NCBI GenBank assembly: GCA_002353285.1
Contig: DEJJ01000017.1
Span: forward strand, 24,282-88,281
Reading direction: 5' to 3'
Length of the DNA: 64,000 nt
Origin: Porphyromonadaceae bacterium UBA2751
GTDB lineage: Bacteria > Bacteroidota > Bacteroidia > Bacteroidales > Muribaculaceae
Shown here: piece by piece, positions 58,942 through 64,000 of the stretch
Numbering within the stretch: the first letter of the stretch is position 1
Layout of the letters: every line of letters begins with the position of its first letter
Made by a program: the position numbers and the translations under genes
Notes under the pieces: generated by a model
Databases searched by the model: none
Seen by the model: only the letters and a program-made list of their open reading frames with translations
What the model was told of the DNA's origin: nothing

Positions 58942-60090
58942 TCATAACTCAAAACCCAAAACTATCTTGCCCTTGAGACGCAAGATGCGCTCGCTCGACT
59001 CGTGGATGCGCTCGTAGGGCACACGACCTGTCTTCACCAGGTTCACAATGGTGTCCACAAGCAGGAATGGGCGGTCGGGCTCAAAGCCAGTGTCGATGTT
59101 ATTGCCCACGAGCAAGATGTCGGCTCCAGCGTTGATGGCGAGTGCCAGCGCGTCGGCAATGCTGTGCTGGCTCAAGATGCCCTCCATGTACATGTCGTCG
59201 GTCACCACCACGCCGTCATAGTGCAGCGTGTTGCGCAACAGGTCGGTAACAATCTTGTGCGACAAGGTGGCTGGGTAGTCGGGGTCGAGACCACGGTGAT
59301 AGATGTGGGCCGTCATCACCACGTCAACCTTGTTTTGCCCAATGAGATTGGAGAACGGCTCGAGCTCTCGTTTGTTCCAAGTGTCGGTGATATCCACCAT
59401 GCCCAGATGCGAGTCGCCCAGGGCGCTGCCATGACCAGGAAAGTGCTTCACGGCACACATGATGCCCTGGCTGTGGTGCGCATCAATGAACCAGCCTGCG
59501 TTGCGTGCAATCACGTCGACATCGGTCGAGAAGCAGCGCTTGTAGTGGCCCAGGTGTGGACCATCCTCACGGTGGATATCGAGCACGGGTGCAAGGTTCA
59601 GGTTCACACCACACTCACGCATCTCGCTGGCTATGCGCGAGGCATAGTAGAGTGTGGTGTCGCGATTGTCCTGCGTGCCCAAGTACAAGGCATTCACCGT
59701 GGGCTTGAAGCCATACTCTGGCTTGAGGCGGCACACCAAGCCTCCCTCCTGGTCGGCGGCGATGATCAGGGGCTCGTCGGCATAGGATTGGAGCTGGCTG
59801 GTGAGCCTGGCGAGGCGCTCCTTGCTGGTGACGTTGCGAGTGCCTATCTTGCGCGGGCCATCGCTGGTGAGGTCAACGTCAAAGAGCACTATGCTGCCCA
59901 CGTGCAGGTCACGCACATAGCGTGCAGCGTCGCTCGAATCGTTGATGCTGTCGCCACGAAATCCCACCATGAGCATGCGTGCCACCTCACGGCGCAGCAG
60001 CGAGTCGCTCGGCAGCGACATTTCCTGTGCAAGCACAGGGAAAAATGCCAGCACTATTAGCAATGCTGGCATCATTATCCTTTTATTCAT
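58942..60090 (-). CDS. Glycoside hydrolase family 3, NagZ-like beta-N-acetylhexosaminidase
   Basis: A 382-residue secreted enzyme with a signal peptide (1-22, LLIVLAFFPVLAQ). GH3 motifs are AADQEGGLVCRLKPEYGF, NLNLAPVLDIHREDGPHLG, the diagnostic KHFPGHGSALGDSHLG with the catalytic His/Asp pair, and VVVTDDMYMEGI with the nucleophile Asp. Only the N-terminal barrel domain is present, as in NagZ. It probably trims N-acetylglucosamine from glycans or peptidoglycan fragments outside the cytoplasm. Its start is 13 bp behind the 60104-60520 gene, so it is the last gene of that operon. Confidence 0.87.
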   Translation of the reverse strand: MNKRIMMPALLIVLAFFPVLAQEMSLPSDSLLRREVARMLMVGFRGDSINDSSDAARYVRDLHVGSIVLFDVDLTSDGPRKIGTRNVTSKERLARLTSQLQSYADEPLIIAADQEGGLVCRLKPEYGFKPTVNALYLGTQDNRDTTLYYASRIASEMRECGVNLNLAPVLDIHREDGPHLGHYKRCFSTDVDVIARNAGWFIDAHHSQGIMCAVKHFPGHGSALGDSHLGMVDITDTWNKRELEPFSNLIGQNKVDVVMTAHIYHRGLDPDYPATLSHKIVTDLLRNTLHYDGVVVTDDMYMEGILSQHSIADALALAINAGADILLVGNNIDTGFEPDRPFLLVDTIVNLVKTGRVPYERIHESSERILRLKGKIVLGFEL

Positions 60091-60103
60091 AACAATGATT
60101 CAA

Positions 60104-60520
60104 TTAGTTGAAAAAGAAGAAGAAAAATGCTGCGGCCCACTCGCGGCTCACGCCCTCTACGTAGCCCATGCAGCTGTGGTTGCTGTTCTCAACGCGCCCA
60201 TCACTGCGCACGTAGCCAATGCAGCTGTGGTTGCTGTTCTCGATGCGGCCGTCGCTGCGTATGTAGCCAATGCAGCTGTGGTTGCTGTTCTCAACGCGCC
60301 CGTCGCTGCGTATGTAGCCAATGCAGCTGTGGTTACTGTTCTCAACGCGACCGTCGCTGCGTATGTAGCCAATGCAACTGTGGTTGCTGTTCTCAACGCG
60401 CCCGTCGCTGCGCACGTAGCCCACCGAACTGTGGTTGCTGTTGCGCACCGTCTGTGCCTCAGCAGCAATCGGTCCCAGCGCCATCAGCAGCGCAATTATC
60501 AGGTAATGAATGTGTTTCAT
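60104..60520 (-). CDS. Secreted GYIRSDGR-repeat protein with poly-Phe tail
   Basis: A 138-residue protein with a signal peptide (1-22). Five to six tandem copies of a 17-residue unit (VENSNHSCIGYIRSDGR) follow, encoded by a 51-bp DNA repeat and nearly identical to each other. The C-terminus reads AAAFFFFFFN. The repeat resembles the GY-DG-NS pattern of small beta-flower proteins described in Bacteroidetes. The downstream neighbour is a GH3 enzyme and the upstream neighbours are a methyltransferase and a second protein of this kind. Function is unknown. Near-identical repeats make the copy number prone to change. Confidence 0.7.
   Translation of the reverse strand: MKHIHYLIIALLMALGPIAAEAQTVRNSNHSSVGYVRSDGRVENSNHSCIGYIRSDGRVENSNHSCIGYIRSDGRVENSNHSCIGYIRSDGRIENSNHSCIGYVRSDGRVENSNHSCMGYVEGVSREWAAAFFFFFFN
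60160..60450 (-). repeat. 51-bp tandem repeat within the GYIRSDGR-repeat gene
   Basis: Five to six nearly identical 51-bp units (core GCAGCTGTGGTTGCTGTTCT on the plus strand) encode the 17-residue repeats. High identity between copies suggests recent expansion or gene conversion. Confidence 0.85.
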
Positions 60521-60540
60521 AACTAGTTATTTAGCGTTAA

Positions 60541-61320
60541 TCATTTTTTCATTGCAACAATCACTTCGTCTTTAGGCTCAAGTGCCAGCTGCTTGACCAA
60601 ATCGGCCGAGAAACCAATGTGCTCAACATGAAATCCGGCATTTTCGAGCCTCTCGAAATAGTCGCGGCCATACATCCTCACATGGTCATACTGACCAAAC
60701 CTGCGCTCGCGCTCGTCGCCCGTGAGCTCTTCGTCGGGTTTCTCTTCATCGGTGTGCTCGGCATCCATGTCGATTGGCACCATCAGCACCGCCGTGCCAT
60801 TAGGCTTGAGCACCCTGTGCAGCTCGCTCATTGCCTTGCTGTCGTCCTTCACATGCTCCAGCACATGATTGCAAATGATCATGTCGAACATCGACTCCTG
60901 AAATGGCAAATCGGTGACATCGGCATGCTTAACGTACTTGGCATACTTATAGCCAGGACAAAACTTGTCGACTGCCGTGTACCTGATGCCGGGCATTTTA
61001 AGAAACTTGTCGGCCAATTGCTGCTCGGGGGCAATGTGAAGCAGTTCAAAATCAACTTTCTCTTCAATCTTAAAATCGTTCACTAGCCAGTGCCACAGCG
61101 CTCGGTTGCGCGGATAAGAATTGCACTTCCAGCAAGAGCCCACCCCGTCTTTTATTATATAAGAAGTGCCATCGGCATGCAGCCCTCGCAGGGGACGCAT
61201 GCTGGCAAACTCCCGGCCACACAAGTTGCACCGGCATTCATGACCGGCATGCGTGGCAGCCAGCAGGCTGCGATAAGATGGCCTGAGAATATCCTTCAAT
61301 AAATCCTTTATGCTAGCCAT
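60541..61320 (-). CDS. SAM-dependent methyltransferase with N-terminal zinc ribbon
   Basis: A 259-residue protein. Residues about 28-66 hold two Cys pairs, CRCNLCGREF and CWKCNSYPRNRALWHWL, a zinc ribbon. The class I methyltransferase core follows, with YTAVDKFCPGYKYAKYVKHA, VTDLPFQESMFDMIICNHVLEHV (motif IV with the LEHV helix) and LKPNGTAVLMVPI. The residue pattern is that of the methyltransferase-11 family, which methylates varied small molecules or glycans. It is in a four-gene minus-strand cluster with very short gaps; the target is unknown. Confidence 0.8.
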   Translation of the reverse strand: MASIKDLLKDILRPSYRSLLAATHAGHECRCNLCGREFASMRPLRGLHADGTSYIIKDGVGSCWKCNSYPRNRALWHWLVNDFKIEEKVDFELLHIAPEQQLADKFLKMPGIRYTAVDKFCPGYKYAKYVKHADVTDLPFQESMFDMIICNHVLEHVKDDSKAMSELHRVLKPNGTAVLMVPIDMDAEHTDEEKPDEELTGDERERRFGQYDHVRMYGRDYFERLENAGFHVEHIGFSADLVKQLALEPKDEVIVAMKK

Positions 61321-61342
61321 AAAAAAAACTGCAGTTCATCGG

Positions 61343-61783
61343 TTATTTAAAAAAGTTGAAGAAGAAGTAGGCGGCCACGCGCTGTATCGAGATGCCATTG
61401 GCATAGCCCAGCACCTTGCCCTCGGCATCGCTCACCTTGCCGGTCTTGATTTCAATCTTACCCAGTGGGCGGCTCTCACCGTCAAGCACCGAGCCATCGG
61501 TGTTCACGTAGCCCAAGCGATTGCCATCGTTGTCGAGAATCTGCATCTTCGCGTCGATGCGACCCACGGTCTTGCCCTTGGCATTGGCTATGGTGCCATC
61601 GTTATTGAAATAGCCCACTGCGCTGTACTCGCTGTTGCGCACCGTGCCATTAGGTGCAATCTTGCCCATGTAGTTCATGCTGGCATCACGCAGTTGCTGA
61701 GCCACTGCACTGCCAGTGCCACAAGCGGCCACCATCAGGGCGAGCACGATGATATTTCTAACTAAAGTCTTCATAATCTTCAT
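61343..61783 (-). CDS. Secreted protein with GY-DG pseudo-repeats and Phe-rich tail
   Basis: A 146-residue protein (start MKIMKTLVRN; an ATG three codons later is possible). The signal region LALMVAAC-GTGSAVAQ offers both a lipobox and a signal-peptidase I site. The mature part has GY-NDG and GR-DG units at about 50-130 (VGYFNNDGTIANAKG, LGYVNTDGSVLDG, LGYANGISIQ). It ends in AAYFFFNFFK, like the AAAFFFFFFN end of the 60104-60520 protein, so the two are probably homologues. First gene of the cluster. Confidence 0.65.
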   Translation of the reverse strand: MKIMKTLVRNIIVLALMVAACGTGSAVAQQLRDASMNYMGKIAPNGTVRNSEYSAVGYFNNDGTIANAKGKTVGRIDAKMQILDNDGNRLGYVNTDGSVLDGESRPLGKIEIKTGKVSDAEGKVLGYANGISIQRVAAYFFFNFFK

Positions 61784-62184
61784 GTTTTTAAAAAAGTGCG
61801 TTTTTGTATCAAAATGCAAATTTAATCACAATTTCCCGAAAACAATGCCTATGCACCACAAAAAAAGCACCAAGGGCATTACTTTCATTTATTTGATTGC
61901 TACTTTTTAGACTTTTAACCATCTTCAAGGTTTAACTCACAGCTACCTACGATTTTGAATAATTTTTATGCTAATTAGCACATTAAAAATGCTTAATTAA
62001 GGAAATTTTTCCTCAATACTGCAACTTATACAAAATAATTGTGTAATTTTGCGTTCTTAAAATATATAGCGGTGGTAATAATGCCGCTAAATGATATTGA
62101 GGTTATTCTACCCATCTTTTTGGGATTCAATAGGTTCTATAACGAAAAAACTTAATGTAACACAATAAACACATTTTTAAAACT
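61784..62184 (+). other. Divergent intergenic region before pckA
   Basis: The 401-bp AT-rich gap holds the minus-strand promoter at 61817-61845. On the plus strand a -7 element TAATTTTG at 62044-62051 gives a leader of about 130 nt for pckA. I see no hairpin strong enough to call and no open reading frame. Confidence 0.55.
61817..61845 (-). promoter_or_regulatory. Promoter of the four-gene GY-DG/methyltransferase/GH3 operon
   Basis: On the minus strand TTG (61845-61843) and TAAATTTG (61824-61817) are 18 bp apart, before the 61783 start codon. The four genes behind it have gaps of 22, 20 and 13 bp. Confidence 0.6.
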
Positions 62185-63798
62185 ATGGCAAAATTTGATA
62201 AGTCAGTTTTAGCGAACTATGGCATCACCGACGTGCAGGAGGTGCTCTACAACCCTACCTATGAGGTATTGTTCAACGAAGAAACTAAGGAGGGCCTTGA
62301 GGGCTTCGACGTGGGCCAAGAGACCGAACTTGGTGCTATCAACGTTATGACCGGTATCTACACCGGACGCTCGCCTAAGGACAAGTTCATCGTCATGGAC
62401 GAGAACAGCAAGGACACCGTGTGGTGGACTACTCCTGAGTATCCTAACGATAACCACCCTGCAAGCCTCGAGACTTGGGGAGCCGTTAAGAAGCTCGCTC
62501 AAAAGCAGCTCAGCGGCAAGCGCCTGTTTGTTGTCGATGGATTCTGCGGCACTCACCAGGACACTCGCATGAAGGTGCGTTTCATCATGGAGGTGGCTTG
62601 GCAGGCTCACTTCGTGACCAACATGTTCATCCGTCCACAAAACGAGGCTGAGTTCGACCAGGAGCCCGACTTCATCGTTTACACCGCAAGCAAGGCTAAG
62701 GTTGAGAACTACAAGGAGCTCGGCCTCAACAGCGAGACTGCTGTTGTCTTCAACGTTACCAGCAAGGAGCAAGTGATCCTCAACACATGGTACGGCGGCG
62801 AGATGAAGAAAGGTCTCTTCTCAATGATGAACTACTACCTCCCACTCAAGGGCATCGCAGCTATGCACTGCAGCGCTAACACCGACATGAACGGCGAGAA
62901 CACCGCCATCTTCTTCGGTCTGAGCGGCACCGGTAAGACCACTCTCTCTACCGATCCCAAGCGCAAACTCATCGGCGACGACGAGCACGGATGGGACGAC
63001 GAGGGTATCTTCAACTTCGAGGGTGGATGCTACGCCAAGGTTATCAACCTTGACAAGGAGAGCGAGCCCGACATCTACAACGCTATCCACCGCGACGCTC
63101 TGCTCGAGAACGTTACCGTTGACAAGGACGGCAAAATCGACTTCGCCGACAAGAGCGTGACCGAGAACACTCGCGTTAGCTACCCAATCTACCACATCAA
63201 GAACATCGTGCGCCCACACAGCCACGGCCCCGCTGCCAAGCAGGTTATCTTCTTGAGTGCCGACGCTTTTGGCGTGCTGCCTCCAGTGTCTATTCTCACT
63301 CCTGAGCAAACCAAATACTACTTCCTGAGCGGCTTCACCGCTAAGTTGGCTGGTACCGAGCGCGGCATCACCGAGCCCACTCCAACCTTCAGCGCATGCT
63401 TCGGCCAGGCTTTCCTTGAGTTGCACCCAACCAAGTATGCCGAGGAACTCGTTAAGCGCATGCAGCAGAGCGGTGCCAAGGCCTATCTCGTTAACACTGG
63501 CTGGAACGGAACAGGCAAGCGCATCTCGATTCGCGACACTCGCGGCATCATCGACGCTATCCTCAACCACAGCATCGACAATGCGCCCACCAAGCAGATT
63601 CCTTTCTTCAACTTCACCGTGCCCACTCAGCTCGAGGGTGTTGACCCAGCTATCCTCGACCCACGCGACACCTATAGCAACCCAGCCGAGTGGGAGGAGA
63701 AAGCACGCGACCTCGCAAGCCGCTTCATCAAGAACTTTGCTAAATACGAGAGCAACGAAGCTGGCAAGGCACTCGTAGCAGCCGGCCCACAGCTCTAA
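62185..63798 (+). CDS. pckA: Phosphoenolpyruvate carboxykinase (ATP)
   Basis: A 537-residue cytoplasmic enzyme interconverting oxaloacetate and PEP with ATP. In fermenting Bacteroidales it usually works in the PEP-to-oxaloacetate direction on the succinate route. The kinase-type P-loop is FFGLSGTGKTTLSTDP (243-258), followed by GDDEHGWDDEGIFNFEGG (about 262-279). VMTGIYTGRSPKDKF near 55-69 and the TPTFSACFGQAFL segment are also conserved. Full-length and monocistronic, read away from the GY-DG operon. Confidence 0.97.
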   Translation: MAKFDKSVLANYGITDVQEVLYNPTYEVLFNEETKEGLEGFDVGQETELGAINVMTGIYTGRSPKDKFIVMDENSKDTVWWTTPEYPNDNHPASLETWGAVKKLAQKQLSGKRLFVVDGFCGTHQDTRMKVRFIMEVAWQAHFVTNMFIRPQNEAEFDQEPDFIVYTASKAKVENYKELGLNSETAVVFNVTSKEQVILNTWYGGEMKKGLFSMMNYYLPLKGIAAMHCSANTDMNGENTAIFFGLSGTGKTTLSTDPKRKLIGDDEHGWDDEGIFNFEGGCYAKVINLDKESEPDIYNAIHRDALLENVTVDKDGKIDFADKSVTENTRVSYPIYHIKNIVRPHSHGPAAKQVIFLSADAFGVLPPVSILTPEQTKYYFLSGFTAKLAGTERGITEPTPTFSACFGQAFLELHPTKYAEELVKRMQQSGAKAYLVNTGWNGTGKRISIRDTRGIIDAILNHSIDNAPTKQIPFFNFTVPTQLEGVDPAILDPRDTYSNPAEWEEKARDLASRFIKNFAKYESNEAGKALVAAGPQL

Positions 63799-63800
63799 GC

Positions 63801-63897
63801 AGAAGTCAGAAGTCAGATTTCAGACATCAGATTTCAGATGCCAGAAGTCAGACAAGTCCGACCTAGTCTGACCAAGTCTGACAAGTCCGACTGACCA
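63801..63897 (+). repeat. AGTCAGA and AAGTCCGAC word strings after pckA
   Basis: GAAGTCAGA/TTTCAGA words repeat about seven times (63802-63850). A second string of CAAGTCCGAC/AAGTCTGAC words follows to 63893, related to the AAGTCGGACA string at 45367. Confidence 0.7.
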
Positions 63898-63924
63898 GAT
63901 TTTTGAAGTAAGGAAAAAAAATGA

Positions 63925-63962
63925 TAATCGCCGCGAGCACACAATGCCCCGCGGCGATTATT
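63925..63962 (+). terminator. Hairpin at the right end
   Basis: ATAATCGCCGCG and CGCGGCGATTAT form a 12-bp stem with a 14-nt loop, 127 bp past the pckA stop. The T-run is poor. It may terminate pckA or the neighbour beyond the edge. Confidence 0.55.
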
Positions 63963-64000
63963 GCACAATTCCCACCCAAAAAGCAAAAAATGACCGAAAG

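Noticed and set aside
59002..60060. Plus-strand open frame opposite the GH3 gene
   Set aside because: A shadow of the GH3 gene, which carries full catalytic motifs and a signal peptide.
60127..60522. Cys-rich plus-strand open frame opposite the GYIRSDGR-repeat gene
   Set aside because: Its repeats arise from the 51-bp DNA repeat. The minus-strand frame has a signal peptide and a homologue next door, so it is the real gene.

Overview
The window is chromosomal DNA of a Bacteroidales bacterium. A gut Muribaculaceae- or Prevotellaceae-like organism fits best, but the genus cannot be settled from the sequence. The signs are Bacteroidetes-type promoters (TTG, about 20 bp, TAnnTTTG) ahead of many genes, no Shine-Dalgarno motifs, a SusC-type plug domain, Bacteroidetes lipoproteins and a C10 (streptopain-like) protease. 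GC content is moderate. There are no tRNA, rRNA, CRISPR or intact insertion sequences. About 52 protein genes are supported.

Layout. 1-4.7 kb holds housekeeping genes: NfeD (cut by the edge), PhzF, TcdA, shikimate kinase, RecF, a DciA-like protein and a thioesterase. A secreted protein with an N-terminal dockerin follows, then the rimP-nusA-infB operon, folK, two POT peptide transporters, SufE, a PpiD-like foldase and a serpin fused to a TonB C-terminal domain. 22.1-33.1 kb is a co-directional eight-gene cassette: a vWA-like lipoprotein, a 4-TM protein, a tubulin-like GTPase, a 1144-residue actin/Hsp70-like ATPase, a membrane coiled-coil protein, a zinc-ribbon membrane protein, a zinc-ribbon plus FtsK-gamma-like membrane protein and a DUF3667 protein. 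I know of no characterised system with this composition, and it looks like an envelope-anchored NTPase or cytoskeletal machine. A dockerin-tagged C10 protease comes next.

37-56 kb mixes conserved genes (YgjP-like peptidase, radical SAM, glycosyltransferases, uvrC-apt-mnmG-ybeY, EamA, an acyltransferase, leuS) with three accessory genes: an AAA ATPase with a DUF234-like tail, an AAA ATPase with a DUF4143-like tail, and a Fic protein. Each of the three has its own tandem-repeat array, and in each case one repeat copy lies inside the core promoter between -33 and -7. This looks like self-operator architecture. A fourth, orphan 33-bp pair lies at 58.84 kb. A perfect ParB site (parS, TGTTTCACGTGAAACA) lies between apt and mnmG, with a one-mismatch copy inside uvrC, so the region is probably near the replication origin.

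56.4-64 kb holds a free-standing SusC plug lipoprotein, a DUF2975/XRE pair, an outer-membrane-barrel candidate, and a tight operon of two GY-DG repeat secreted proteins with Phe-rich tails, a methyltransferase and a GH3 enzyme. The ATP-type PEP carboxykinase gene closes the window.

Many intergenic gaps carry strings of short repeated words (TCTAGAA, AACTATGAACT, AGTCAGA, GAGAGTGAGAGG, AATGCACAATGC, AGTCGGACA) that no gene explains.
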